Origin: Bin55 sp965205545
Lineage (GTDB): Bacteria > Pseudomonadota > Gammaproteobacteria > Pseudomonadales > Azotimanducaceae
Direction: 5' to 3'
DNA length: 64,000 bases
NCBI GenBank assembly: GCA_965205545.1
Contig: OZ242170.1
Location: forward strand, 1,116,001 to 1,180,000
Within the stretch, counting starts at the first letter, position 1. Each line of letters begins with the position of its first letter. Below, piece by piece: positions 34,499-43,660 of this stretch. Both the position numbers and the translations under genes were made by a program. A model generated the notes under the pieces. The model was given only the letters and a program-made list of their open reading frames with translations, was not told the DNA's origin and searched no databases.

Positions 34499-36307
34499 CT
34501 AGCGTTCTACTCCAAACTGAGACTCGCGAAACAGCGCATAGCGCCCGTTCGCCGCTAACAATTCAGAATGCGATCCCTGTTCGACGATTTGCCCTTGCTC
34601 CAAGACGGCAATGACATCGGCGCGTTCAACGGTTGATAGACGATGCGCCACAACTAACGTAGTTCTTCCCTGCATTACTTCTTCGAGAGCGGCTTGGATG
34701 AGAGTCTCGGATTGTGCATCCAAAGCGGAAGTTGCCTCATCCAAAATGAGGATTGGAGCGTCCTTGAGAATCGCTCGTGCAATCAATACCCGTTGTCTCT
34801 CACCTTGTGACAGATTGGATCCCCTGTCGCCGACTACGGTATCTAAGCCGTTGGGAAGCCTACCTACGAACTGGCTAACTCTAGATCGGTCGATCGCCTC
34901 CAATATCCGATCATCGGGTGATTCTCTGAGGTCACCGAAAGCAATGTTGGCGCGCAGTGAGTCATTGAATAGAAACACCTCCTGACTCACCAATGCGATT
35001 TGTCGTCTCAGGGACTCTTTGGTGAAATCTTGAATCGGTTGCCCATCTAGCAGAATCTCCCCGGAGTTGGGTTCATAGAAGCGCAGCAACATCTCGATCA
35101 GCGTTGTCTTCCCACTTCCTGTAGAACCCACTAAGGCGAACGTCTGTCCTGCTTCGATTCTTAGCGTAACCTCGTCGAGTGCATTTCCAGTTCCAGTGGA
35201 ATACCGAAAAGTCACATTTCTGTATTCGATCTTGCCATGGACATCACCAAGTACGACTCTGCCGCTATCGACCTCGGCATCTTTGTCAACTTGCTCAAAT
35301 ATCTCGGTAGCCGCTGCCAATCCCATCTGAATTCTTGCGTTGACGTCCGACAGTCGTTTGATGGGACTGGCCAATGCGCCAGCCAAACCAACGAAGGTAA
35401 TGAGGTGTTTCGCTGACATTCCTCCGGAGACTTGCTCTAGAAACAATATCCCTACCAGTGCCGCAATTGCAAATGCTGCCAGAAGCTGGATGAACTGAGC
35501 ACTTACCGCCTTCGTTGCAACGAGCTTGAGATGCTGCTTGCGGTTCCGTTCACTTGCTTGCCTGAATGTCAAATCTTGATGTGGAAGCCCTCCATATGCT
35601 CGAATGGACTTGAAGAAATTGACGGTTTCCTGCCCTACATGCGTTACGTCTCCCATCGACGACTGAATGTTGGTACTAATCTGTCGAAATCGTTTGGAAG
35701 CGATGCGCACGATTACGGCAACGATTGGCGCCAATACAAGAAATAGACCTGTCAAATATGCATTGATCACCAACATGAAGCCAAGCATTAGAACTAGCTT
35801 GGCCCCGTCCTGCAAGAGGATTCGCTGAACATCGGTGACGGTATCTCGAAGCTTGGATGTGGTATCCGTCAGGCGGTTTGATATATCACCTTGCTTGCTC
35901 GCGTCGAAGTATGAACTGGGGAGAACTAGCAGACGAGCGTGTAGTTCGCAACGAATCGAATGGACAACATGAAAGGAGACGCGTGACAACAGGAACTCGC
36001 CGAATACTGTTCCAAACGCGCGAACAACTGCGGCGACCCCGATCATTAAGGAAAACAGCAATGGAAGTGGCCAATGCAACTGCAGGAACAGATCTGGAAT
36101 CCAGAATCTGCTCTCGGAAACCGGCTCGGCGGCAGTGGGTTCCTTGAAGGTATCGACTACAGAGCCTAGGATCTGCGCAAAGAACACTTCACCCAAAGAT
36201 GCCAAGCAATAGGCAACGATGGCCACAACGAAGAGCCAGCCACGTCCACGCACATAGCCTATAAGCCGCTTGTAGGTCTGCCAATCGGAAGGACTACGAT
36301 TCGGCAT
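34499..36307 (-). CDS. msbA: Lipid A export ABC transporter MsbA
   Basis: A 602-residue half-transporter that flips lipid A-core to the outer leaflet of the inner membrane. The N-terminal membrane domain (about 15-325) has six hydrophobic helices. The ATPase domain shows Walker A GSTGSGKTTLIEML (about 395), the Q-loop in ALVSQEVFLF, signature LSQGERQR (Gln in place of the more usual second Gly), Walker B ILILDEATSALD and the switch His in VVAHRLSTVE. The position between exbD and lpxK supports MsbA over other exporters. Confidence 0.93.
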   Translation of the reverse strand: MPNRSPSDWQTYKRLIGYVRGRGWLFVVAIVAYCLASLGEVFFAQILGSVVDTFKEPTAAEPVSESRFWIPDLFLQLHWPLPLLFSLMIGVAAVVRAFGTVFGEFLLSRVSFHVVHSIRCELHARLLVLPSSYFDASKQGDISNRLTDTTSKLRDTVTDVQRILLQDGAKLVLMLGFMLVINAYLTGLFLVLAPIVAVIVRIASKRFRQISTNIQSSMGDVTHVGQETVNFFKSIRAYGGLPHQDLTFRQASERNRKQHLKLVATKAVSAQFIQLLAAFAIAALVGILFLEQVSGGMSAKHLITFVGLAGALASPIKRLSDVNARIQMGLAAATEIFEQVDKDAEVDSGRVVLGDVHGKIEYRNVTFRYSTGTGNALDEVTLRIEAGQTFALVGSTGSGKTTLIEMLLRFYEPNSGEILLDGQPIQDFTKESLRRQIALVSQEVFLFNDSLRANIAFGDLRESPDDRILEAIDRSRVSQFVGRLPNGLDTVVGDRGSNLSQGERQRVLIARAILKDAPILILDEATSALDAQSETLIQAALEEVMQGRTTLVVAHRLSTVERADVIAVLEQGQIVEQGSHSELLAANGRYALFRESQFGVER

Positions 36308-36316
36308 CAGCTGCTC

Positions 36317-36736
36317 TCATTGCACGTCGGGATCTGTCGCCAAAATCCTTACGTTGTTCATTCCAAGTCCTCCCAGCGCATCAAGCACAAGCACGACGGT
36401 GGAGTGGCGAGCATCTGCCGAGCCACGAATCATGACATGGGAATCGCTAGTTGCTGCATCAAGACTCCGTAGCTGATTTTGAATCGAGCTATATGAGACA
36501 ACGGGAATTTTCTCACCTGCGATAAACACCTCATCGTCGTCGGTAATGGCAATCTCCAACACGGTTTCGGTGCTTCTCATGCTTTCCCCATGTGCTTCTG
36601 GAAGCAGCACACTCAACACCGTCTCACGTGCCACTGTCGAGGTGACCATAAAGAAGATTAGAAGCAAGAACACTACATCGATCAGCGGCGTGAGCTCGAT
36701 CATTACGTTGACGCGCCGGGGTCTTCGAAAATTCAA
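36317..36736 (-). CDS. exbD: ExbD/TolR family biopolymer transport protein
   Basis: A 139-residue protein with one N-terminal membrane helix (about 14-36, PLIDVVFLLLIFFMVTST) that contains the conserved proton-channel Asp. The periplasmic domain follows. It works with ExbB to couple the proton gradient to outer-membrane processes. ExbB/ExbD pairs directly before msbA-lpxK occur in Pseudomonas and Xanthomonas, where their partner is not always known. Its start overlaps the exbB stop (ATGA). Confidence 0.92.
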   Translation of the reverse strand: MNFRRPRRVNVMIELTPLIDVVFLLLIFFMVTSTVARETVLSVLLPEAHGESMRSTETVLEIAITDDDEVFIAGEKIPVVSYSSIQNQLRSLDAATSDSHVMIRGSADARHSTVVLVLDALGGLGMNNVRILATDPDVQ

Positions 36737-37365
36737 TCTTGCTCCATATCGAAGTCTCGAATCAGCAAGTCCACAAGAGAACCAGCGTGTTGTTCCATTG
36801 CAACCACAAGCTTATCCACGCGACGTAGAAAGTAGCGGTGGCAAGCCAGAGCGACGATCGCCACCGAAATTCCCGTAGCCGTGGTTATCAGCGCTTCGGA
36901 GATGCCACCTGCGAGCAGTGTGGGATCTCCGCCTCCTGAGGCAACCAATGTCGTGAACACTTGGATCATGCCAATCACCGTACCCAACAGCCCCAAGAGT
37001 GGAGAGATTGACGCAACTGTGCCCAAAGCAGTAAGGAATCGTTCCAATTCGATTGTGACTTGACTCGCGGCTTGTTGCATGGCCGATTTGGCCGCTTCTG
37101 CGCCAAATTCCGACTTTCTCAGCCCAGCAGCAAGTATGGTGCCCAACGGACACCTGTCCAATTCGTCAAGAAGGCTGCTATCGACAAATCCATGCTGCCG
37201 CAACCTGTTTGTAATCCGTTCTATCAGTCCGGAGGGGGCAACTCGCGACTTGCGCAGAACCCAGCTCCGCTCGATGAATATAGCCACGGCAACGAGACTG
37301 CACACGAAGATTGGCACCATTAGCCAGCCGCCGGATTTGGCTAGTTCCAGCATGTGTTCTCGCAC
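36733..37365 (-). CDS. exbB: ExbB/TolQ/MotA family proton channel protein
   Basis: A 210-residue inner-membrane protein with three membrane helices: about 13-33 (GGWLMVPIFVCSLVAVAIFI), about 110-135 and about 150-178. The segment LGTVASISPLLGLLGTVIGMI, with the conserved Thr/Ser-Gly stretch of ExbB, precedes ISEALITTATGISVAIVAL. A second in-frame ATG (37353, MLELAKSGG) is equally plausible as the start. It is the first gene of exbB-exbD-msbA-lpxK-kdsB. The comEC/rec2 gene often found upstream in relatives is replaced here by galU. Confidence 0.92.
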   Translation of the reverse strand: MREHMLELAKSGGWLMVPIFVCSLVAVAIFIERSWVLRKSRVAPSGLIERITNRLRQHGFVDSSLLDELDRCPLGTILAAGLRKSEFGAEAAKSAMQQAASQVTIELERFLTALGTVASISPLLGLLGTVIGMIQVFTTLVASGGGDPTLLAGGISEALITTATGISVAIVALACHRYFLRRVDKLVVAMEQHAGSLVDLLIRDFDMEQD

Positions 37366-37459
37366 CTCGAAGCAGTCCCGGCATTATAGGTGGGGCCATC
37401 CGAGCTCGAGTCCATCTGGAACGAACCGAACAAGTGGGTTTGCTTGAGTTTTGACCCTG

Positions 37460-38275
37460 TTATCGTTGGCTATAGCAGTGGTTTGTAGCTTCCACAAATC
37501 CGTCGATTGATCCACAGTCGAATCGCAGTCCTTCGAATGCACATGCCACCACGCGATCCGTCTTGGCTAGAGTATTCAACGCATCTGTCAATTGGATCTC
37601 TCCGCTGTGCCCGGGCTCTGTTGTCTCAAGCACCCCGAAAATCTCCGGTACCAAGATGTAGCGGCCAACTACTCCATAGTCGCTTGGCGCATCCTCGGGA
37701 TTAGGTTTCTCAATGAGTTCATTGACTAGGAAGGTCCCGTCTGCCTGCTCTGTGGCATCGATTATTCCGTAGCGATCTGTCTTGGCTAGAGGCACTTTCT
37801 CCACCGCAACAACACAGCACTGGTACTCGGCAAATACATCGGCAAGCTGAGCGAGAATCCCGTAGTTTGGGTTGAGGCACAAATCGTCCGGAAGTACCAC
37901 TGCAAAAGGTTGGTCACCCATAATGAGACGTCCACAGAGAACCGCGTGCCCCGTGCCTAGCGTCTCTCCTTGTCGCGTGTACGAGAAACCGCAGACATCG
38001 ATAAGACGTTGGAGCCCCGCTAGATCCGCTTCGCGAGCGGTGCCTCCTATTCGGTTCTCGAGCTCCAAGTTGGCATCAAAGTGATCCTCAATTGCACGTT
38101 TGCCGCGTCCTGTAATAAACCCAATCTCAGTCATGCCGGCTTCTACGGCCTCCTCGACACTATATTGAATTAGCGGCTTATCGAGGATAGGCAACATTTC
38201 CTTGGGGACTGCTTTGGTGGCGGGCAGGAATCGTGTTCCATATCCGCCGGCCAAGACGAGGCATCTATTGACCAC
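37460..38275 (-). CDS. galU: UTP-glucose-1-phosphate uridylyltransferase
   Basis: A 271-residue nucleotidyltransferase making UDP-glucose from UTP and glucose-1-phosphate, for LPS core, exopolysaccharide and glycolipid precursors. The nucleotide-binding motif is LAGGYGTRFLPATKAVPKEMLP at the N-terminus. Also seen are LGTGHAVLCG, VVLPDDLCL and VNELIEKPNPEDAPSDYGVVGRYIL, and the C-terminal FDCGSIDGFVEA. Shorter than E. coli GalU (302) but in range for the family. It lies between lolE and exbB with about 100 bases on each side, so it may be transcribed separately. Confidence 0.94.
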   Translation of the reverse strand: MVNRCLVLAGGYGTRFLPATKAVPKEMLPILDKPLIQYSVEEAVEAGMTEIGFITGRGKRAIEDHFDANLELENRIGGTAREADLAGLQRLIDVCGFSYTRQGETLGTGHAVLCGRLIMGDQPFAVVLPDDLCLNPNYGILAQLADVFAEYQCCVVAVEKVPLAKTDRYGIIDATEQADGTFLVNELIEKPNPEDAPSDYGVVGRYILVPEIFGVLETTEPGHSGEIQLTDALNTLAKTDRVVACAFEGLRFDCGSIDGFVEATNHCYSQR

Positions 38276-38379
38276 TTGCTCGTTGCTCCTGTGAATCTAG
38301 GATGAAAAACTGGGCTAATTGCATCAGCAATTGAAGAATCGAGGAATAGATCGCATGAGCACTGGCCTCCCATTGAATC

Positions 38380-39576
38380 CTAGGTCGGATTGTGCAATGC
38401 ATCGATCGGATTTGTCCGTAGCACTAGAGAAAGTGGACGCATCACCCCTATACACACAATTGCAAAGGCTACAACTAGCGTCAAAAAAATGTCCCAAGGC
38501 TGCAAAAAGGGACGCATGTCGATCAGTTGGAAGGCGCCAATAACGCCCCAATCCATGAGTAGTTGCAAGAAGTGCATTATTTCGCTACTGATGAGGATTC
38601 CTACAGCCAGTCCCACCAAGATACCGGCGAGGGCAATTAAGAACCCGTGCATGGCAAACGCCAGTTCGATCACTCTAGGTTCCGCTCCCATAGTTCTCAG
38701 TATGGCTATATCAGACTTTTTGGAGTTAATGAGCATAGCTTGACCAGACACAATGTTGAGTGATGCTAGACCGATTACAAACGTCAACATTACAAAGAGA
38801 ATCGACTTCTCCATGTTGATCGCGTCAAAGAGTTCTGCGTAGTCTTGCGACCAAGTTCTGACTCCGTCGATTCCTGCAAGAATTGAGTCAGCTTGCCATG
38901 GATCCGAAAGTGTAATTCGTTGAGCAACTTGATTCGGTCCCAATACTCCAAGCTGTAGCAAGTCCGACACACGCACCGTCACGAGCTGGAGTTGCTCGCC
39001 AGGTACAAACGAGTCCGAGTATCCGACTAACCGGAAATTGCCGGATTTTGCGACAACACCTCCCGCTTTCACCACGGGAAAGGTAAGTGAAAAAGTGGGT
39101 GGCGTCATGGACGACAGCATCCAGGATCCATGGATTAGTGCATCCAAAGATTCTTTGTCGCTGTCGACACCGGTCTGACCGACGGAGCTCGAAATAGGCA
39201 ACTTAAGATGTTGCTGAAGAGAATCGACACCATATACAACCACTCCCTGGTTAATACCTCGAGTCGAAAGAAGTGCATAGAGTTCGACAAAAGGTTCAAC
39301 GCTTAGCACACCCTCAGTTCTCTCCAATTTCTCTATGTTTGCGGTCGTAGCAAATTCCGATTGGAGAACGGCGTGCGGAGCTGCGCCAACAACCAATTGC
39401 TCGGCTTGGCGGTGCAAACCGTTCTGAACCGACAATACAACGATGAGCAACGCGATGCCCAACAACAAGCCGACAAACGATACCCAGTTGATCAATCGGC
39501 TGCGTCCGACCCTTCGCGTGCGCAAATATCGCAGGCCTATCCAAACGGCAAGGTTGATGCTAGTCTTCAATCGCAT
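38380..39576 (-). CDS. lolE: Lipoprotein-releasing ABC transporter permease (LolC/LolE family), third gene
   Basis: A 398-residue permease starting at ATG 39576 (MRLKTSINLAVWIGLRYL), overlapping lolD by 17 bases. Membrane helices are at about 18-45 and at three C-terminal positions (about 262-290, 310-340, 365-390), with a large periplasmic domain between. The order permease-ATPase-permease equals lolC-lolD-lolE, so I call this one LolE by position; the two permeases are homologous. With LolCD it extracts outer-membrane lipoproteins for transfer to LolA. The ending RTNPIDALHNPT is typical of the family. Confidence 0.88.
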   Translation of the reverse strand: MRLKTSINLAVWIGLRYLRTRRVGRSRLINWVSFVGLLLGIALLIVVLSVQNGLHRQAEQLVVGAAPHAVLQSEFATTANIEKLERTEGVLSVEPFVELYALLSTRGINQGVVVYGVDSLQQHLKLPISSSVGQTGVDSDKESLDALIHGSWMLSSMTPPTFSLTFPVVKAGGVVAKSGNFRLVGYSDSFVPGEQLQLVTVRVSDLLQLGVLGPNQVAQRITLSDPWQADSILAGIDGVRTWSQDYAELFDAINMEKSILFVMLTFVIGLASLNIVSGQAMLINSKKSDIAILRTMGAEPRVIELAFAMHGFLIALAGILVGLAVGILISSEIMHFLQLLMDWGVIGAFQLIDMRPFLQPWDIFLTLVVAFAIVCIGVMRPLSLVLRTNPIDALHNPT

Positions 39577-40252
39577 GCGGGCGTAAGACACCATCCTCCA
39601 GCAACACTACTCTCTCCATGCGCTTTGCCACTTCAGAATCGTGGGTGACCACCACAAACGCCGTCGCGGCCTTCCGACGCAGCGACTCGATAAGCGCCAA
39701 TACTCCCTCAGCGTTTTCCGAGTCTAGATTGCCGGTCATTTCGTCGCCAAGCACTACGGATGGTTCAACAACCAATGCTCGGGCTACGGCCACACGTTGC
39801 TTCTCACCACCGGAAAGTTTGTGAGGAAGGTGCTTTAGACGCTCGCTCAGCCCCACTGATGACAATAGTTCGGCTGCACGGAGGTAGCCTTCTCGGCGTG
39901 AAACGTTGCCCCTAAGCCAAAGTGGCATTGCCACATTCTCAACGGCCGTGAATTCTGGCAAGAGATGGTGAAACTGGTAGATGAACCCCATGGAATCACC
40001 GCGAATCCGCGCACGACGACTAGAGCTGGCGGCGCTAATCGACTCGGAGCCGACAACCACTTCCCCAGAGTCGAGATCGTCGAGTCCAGCCAATATGTGG
40101 AGGAGCGTGCTTTTGCCGGATCCCGATCTGCCTAGAATCGCTATTTGCTCGCCTTCCTGGACCAGCAAGTTCACACCACGGAGAATCTCCAACGATTTCT
40201 CGCCATCGCTATAGGACTTTTGAACATTACGAGCCTCGATAACGTTAGTCAT
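39560..40252 (-). CDS. lolD: Lipoprotein-releasing ABC transporter ATPase LolD
   Basis: A 230-residue ATPase with Walker A GRSGSGKSTLLHILAGLDDLDSG (from about residue 38), Q-loop in MGFIYQFHHLLPEFTAVENVAMPL, signature LSGGEKQRVAVARAL, Walker B VVLGDEMTGNLDSENA and switch His in VVTHDSEVAKRM. The QFHHLLPEF segment is the LolD hallmark; the Walker B Glu is retained although the stretch reads LGDEMTGNLD rather than LADEPTGNLD. It overlaps lolC by eight bases and lolE by 17. Confidence 0.95.
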   Translation of the reverse strand: MTNVIEARNVQKSYSDGEKSLEILRGVNLLVQEGEQIAILGRSGSGKSTLLHILAGLDDLDSGEVVVGSESISAASSSRRARIRGDSMGFIYQFHHLLPEFTAVENVAMPLWLRGNVSRREGYLRAAELLSSVGLSERLKHLPHKLSGGEKQRVAVARALVVEPSVVLGDEMTGNLDSENAEGVLALIESLRRKAATAFVVVTHDSEVAKRMERVVLLEDGVLRPHAIED

Positions 40253-41561
40253 GTCTTAGGATTTCCGTAGGATTCAATCCCGTCGCCCGAATTGCTGGTA
40301 TCGCCACCGCAAGCAAACACAAGCTAAATCCTATAGCCAACACCACTGCAAAGTCCGATAGTTGAAACTTCAATCGCAATGAATGAATGAAATATTGGGA
40401 GAGCAAATCAGTTCCAGTCAGCCTCTCGAACCACGGCAGTCCAATTTCCAGCAGCCAACCAATTACTACACCTACCACGCAACCCAAAATCAAGCCGATT
40501 ATCGAGATCGATAGGCCTGCGGTAAGGAACGCAATCGAAATAAGTTTTCGCTCGCTTCCCAATGTTCTGAGGACCGCTATGTCCCGACGACGCTCTGAAA
40601 CCATAACTGCAACAGTTGACACCAGATTGAAAGATGCGACAGCTACCAACATGGAAAAGACAATAAGGAGCAGGTAGCGGGATGACAAGATGGCGCCATA
40701 GAAACCAGCACCCCTACCGACGCTCCAATTCCGAACGACGAGTTCCTTGCGAGCAAGATTCCGGTCCAGGAACGAGTTGACGCTACTTGCGCGAAACGGA
40801 TCGTCTAGTGTTATGCCGTAGCTCACCACCGCCTGTCGACCGCGAAAAAAGCGAGCAGCGTCTTCAATGTGCATGTAGGCGCTGGTTCGATCCATGAGAG
40901 TCTTGGTTTCCACCAGACCAGCCACTCGCATACGCTTTTGTCTTGGCACGAATCCAACCAACGAGATTTGATCGATAGGTTGCATGAGTGTTACGTAGTC
41001 GCCTGCACCCACTCCTAACTTTTCGGCCAATGCCTCGCCAAGCAAAATTTCGAATGCGCCAGATTGAAGCCTCTCAACCTCGCTGGCTGCCGCGTAGTCC
41101 AGCAGCTTTGGGGCAAAGTGGTATCGGTCTGGTGTGATGCCCTCAACTCTCACGGGATGAGCCCGACCAAAACTGTCCACTCGATCACCTTGGTTGAGTT
41201 GGCCTGCGCCACGAGAGTCCTTGACAGCTTGTGGGGGTGGCACCACAACAAGAGCGTTACCACTGACAATCTTGCCTTGCGCGACAATTCCATCGATACG
41301 GGACGAATGCTCACGAATGTACGCCTCATCGAGCGATGTATTAGTCCCGTATACAACTACATGTGGCATGGTGCCAAGCATTCGTTCGCGAAATTCATAC
41401 TCGAACCCCGAGAGAACAGCCTGCACGACCAGCAACACCGCAACCGACAAAGCTAATCCAAGCACAGATAGCGAAGCAACCGACGAAAGAAAGTCTCGGG
41501 GTGAAAGCACGTAGCGCACACCAACTAGCAGTGCAATTCGAAGGTTCACTTGGAGTCTCAA
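40245..41561 (-). CDS. lolC: Lipoprotein-releasing ABC transporter permease LolC
   Basis: A 438-residue inner-membrane permease. The first helix (about 25-50, SVLGLALSVAVLLVVQAVLSGF) is followed by a periplasmic domain of about 240 residues and three C-terminal helices (about 295-320, 340-370, 395-420). The conserved loop RRRDIAVLRTLGSE contacts LolD. The ending AIRATGLNPTEILRHD is typical. It is first in the lolCDE order and starts close after the small convergent-side gene at 41562, on the same strand. Confidence 0.92.
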   Translation of the reverse strand: MRLQVNLRIALLVGVRYVLSPRDFLSSVASLSVLGLALSVAVLLVVQAVLSGFEYEFRERMLGTMPHVVVYGTNTSLDEAYIREHSSRIDGIVAQGKIVSGNALVVVPPPQAVKDSRGAGQLNQGDRVDSFGRAHPVRVEGITPDRYHFAPKLLDYAAASEVERLQSGAFEILLGEALAEKLGVGAGDYVTLMQPIDQISLVGFVPRQKRMRVAGLVETKTLMDRTSAYMHIEDAARFFRGRQAVVSYGITLDDPFRASSVNSFLDRNLARKELVVRNWSVGRGAGFYGAILSSRYLLLIVFSMLVAVASFNLVSTVAVMVSERRRDIAVLRTLGSERKLISIAFLTAGLSISIIGLILGCVVGVVIGWLLEIGLPWFERLTGTDLLSQYFIHSLRLKFQLSDFAVVLAIGFSLCLLAVAIPAIRATGLNPTEILRHD

Positions 41562-41870
41562 TTATCCAGGATAGACAGGTGTGCGAGTTATGTCAGAGCT
41601 CCTGTAATCTCGTGAATAACTCCACTTTCCTTCCGTTACTAATTCAGAGTGTTTTGCCAAAATTTCTTCGACCTTGCAGTTCGAACATCGTCGTGGTAGT
41701 GGTCCCGAATCTTCTCCTACGGTTTCCTCCTGCATGATGTGTTGGCACTCAAGCTGATGCATCAATCTGCCTCCCGGATTGCACCACGCCACGACGATGT
41801 GAGACCGACTTCCCAAGTCGGTTAAGGCAATTCTCCAAATTCGAATCGCTGCCCAAGCACATTTAGTCAT
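41562..41870 (-). CDS. Small Cys/His-containing protein, function unknown
   Basis: A 102-residue frame whose ATG (41870) overlaps the apbE stop (ATGACTAA) and whose stop abuts lolC, so it is placed like a coupled operon gene. I do not recognise a family. The middle has LECQHIM and, 21 residues on, RRCSNCK, giving a C-x-H ... C-x2-C pattern that could bind zinc. The tail is polar with many Ser, Arg and Tyr. There is no membrane segment. It does not resemble NqrM, the small partner often found next to apbE. It might be a non-coding frame. Confidence 0.4.
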   Translation of the reverse strand: MTKCAWAAIRIWRIALTDLGSRSHIVVAWCNPGGRLMHQLECQHIMQEETVGEDSGPLPRRCSNCKVEEILAKHSELVTEGKWSYSRDYRSSDITRTPVYPG

Positions 41871-42981
41871 TAGAGTTTCCCAGATCAATTGAATTCGTGT
41901 CCGTGAATTCATCTACTGCCGGTGTAATGTCCATAGAGTAGCTGCGTTGCGATTCGTTCCAAGTCAAGAATATCGCTGCGATCTCGTTCCTGGCAGCTAC
42001 ACCGTAAGCTTCACCACCCAATACGAACAGCCCAGTGGCAAGTGCGTCTGCCTCGATTGCAGTGGGCATAAAGACAGTTACGCTAGCTAACGTGGAATTC
42101 ACTGGCATGCCAGTTGCTGGGTCGAGTAGGTGTGCAAATGTCTGTCCGTCGATTTCCCGGACGTTTCTATAGTCTCCAGTCGTCGCTACCGCACCTCGTG
42201 TTAGCGAAACCTTTGAGTGTACTCTCCCGGATCCGTCTGGCATTTCAATTCCAATCTGCCACGCCTTACCCAAGAGATTCGATCCTCGAACGCGGATTTC
42301 CCCTCCAATATCTACGAGGTAGCTATCGCACTCGTGTTCGTCTAGCAATTCGGCAATCTTATCCACTCCGTATCCTTTGGCTATGCCGGAAAGGTCAATT
42401 GTTAGTGGGCTTAGTTTCCGTAGTCCAGGTGGTTCAGCACGGTATTCCAGCTTGCGATAGTCGACGGTGTCGAGTAGTGTTAGAACGGACTCGCTAGTTG
42501 GGTGACTCTTTACCTCGCTGGCTCCGAAGCCCCAAGCTGAAACCAATGGCTCAACTGTGATGTCAAACTTCCCAGTGCTCATCACGCTGACTTGATTGGC
42601 TACAGCCACAACATGTACCAGTGATCTAGGCGCATCAAACCACTTGCCAACAGGAAAGCTATTGAACAATGCCACATGGGAATCAGGCCTGTAGTTGGAC
42701 ATCACTTCGTCGACTTTTCGCAATTCTTCCTCAACGAGGGCACGAGTCGGTAGACTCGAGCACACCGCGGATATGCGATAGTAGGTACCCATCGTATTGC
42801 CGCTGTATAAAGCGTTGCCGCCACTTTGGCAACCGAGGACCAAAACCACGATACATGCATACAGAAGCACGACCGTTGTGCCCCGATTTGGTAGCTTCTC
42901 GACCAAGACTCTACGATGGGGTGACACGATTCTAGAGTTGCTCAATTCATGCGTGTGCACTGACAGCATTGAAGCATCCAC
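41863..42981 (-). CDS. apbE: FAD:protein FMN transferase ApbE (lipoprotein)
   Basis: A 372-residue flavin transferase that attaches FMN to a Thr of target proteins such as NqrB/C or RnfG. A hydrophobic stretch ends in VLVLGCQSG (Cys near residue 51), a lipobox for membrane anchoring. The conserved motif VDIGGEIRVRG, the DLSGIAKGYGVDKIAELL stretch and the magnesium-binding ATTGDYRN and HLLDPATG segments are present. The N-terminus is about 25 residues longer than needed; an internal TTG at 42906 would give a standard lipoprotein signal. No Nqr or Rnf genes lie in the window, so its target is unknown. Divergent from the cyclophilin gene. Confidence 0.92.
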   Translation of the reverse strand: MDASMLSVHTHELSNSRIVSPHRRVLVEKLPNRGTTVVLLYACIVVLVLGCQSGGNALYSGNTMGTYYRISAVCSSLPTRALVEEELRKVDEVMSNYRPDSHVALFNSFPVGKWFDAPRSLVHVVAVANQVSVMSTGKFDITVEPLVSAWGFGASEVKSHPTSESVLTLLDTVDYRKLEYRAEPPGLRKLSPLTIDLSGIAKGYGVDKIAELLDEHECDSYLVDIGGEIRVRGSNLLGKAWQIGIEMPDGSGRVHSKVSLTRGAVATTGDYRNVREIDGQTFAHLLDPATGMPVNSTLASVTVFMPTAIEADALATGLFVLGGEAYGVAARNEIAAIFLTWNESQRSYSMDITPAVDEFTDTNSIDLGNSND

Positions 42982-43005
42982 AATACGAAGGGCTAAAATT
43001 CAACT

Positions 43006-43638
43006 ATGAAAAGATTCCGCAACCTACTTTGGGTTACTGCTGCTGCACTGGCAATGTCCGGCATACCTCAGAACGATGCTGCAACCGAAGAAGAAGAAGA
43101 AGTGACTAACGAACCCCAAGAAAATCCGAAAGTGTTGTTTGACACAACACATGGGACCATCATGATGGAGCTCTTCGAAAAGGAAGCACCCATAACGGTC
43201 AAGCACTTCCTCGCACTTGTCGACGACGGGCACTACGACGGAATCATTTTTCATCGAGCACACCGAGACTTTGTCATCCAAGCTGGAAGTTTTGATCAAG
43301 AAATGGAGTCTCGGGACATTCCTGACACGATCAAGAACGAAGCAAGCAACGGGCTGAGCAATGAAAAGGGTACCGTTGCTATGGCACGCGGCGACCATCC
43401 AGACTCGGCTGCAGCTGACTTCTTCATAAACACCAAGGATAACCTCTTTCTCGACTATTCCGAATCGAAAGGCGTTGTAGGCTACGCTGTGTTTGGCAAA
43501 GTTACTCGAGGAATGGACGTTGTTCACGCAATTGAGAAGCTCAAGGTTAAAACCGAAGAGGTAGGCGGAATCAAACTCGAGAATGTACCTGTCGAAAAAG
43601 TTGTAATAATCAGCGCACAGAGATATCGCGACAAGTGA
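43006..43638 (+). CDS. Secreted cyclophilin-type peptidyl-prolyl isomerase
   Basis: A 210-residue cyclophilin with an N-terminal signal peptide (about 1-26, MKRF then a hydrophobic core ending near NDAAT) and a short acidic linker (EEEEEVTNEPQEN). The isomerase domain (about 42-205) starts VLFDTTHGTIMMELFEKEAP and has FHRAHRDFVIQAG (catalytic Arg) and DSAAADFFIN. It should help periplasmic proteins fold by isomerising Xaa-Pro bonds. The conserved FHR-x-FVIQGG reads FVIQAG here. It is followed by a hairpin that may end transcription. Confidence 0.92.
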   Translation: MKRFRNLLWVTAAALAMSGIPQNDAATEEEEEVTNEPQENPKVLFDTTHGTIMMELFEKEAPITVKHFLALVDDGHYDGIIFHRAHRDFVIQAGSFDQEMESRDIPDTIKNEASNGLSNEKGTVAMARGDHPDSAAADFFINTKDNLFLDYSESKGVVGYAVFGKVTRGMDVVHAIEKLKVKTEEVGGIKLENVPVEKVVIISAQRYRDK

Positions 43639-43641
43639 TTC

Positions 43642-43660
43642 GGCTGCAAAACTTGCAGCC
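43642..43660 (+). terminator. Hairpin after the cyclophilin gene
   Basis: GGCTGCAA (43642-43649) and TTGCAGCC (43653-43660) form a perfect 8-base-pair stem with a three-base loop, starting three bases after the TGA. No T-run follows, so it may be a weak or Rho-assisted terminator or a 3'-end stabiliser. Confidence 0.45.
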
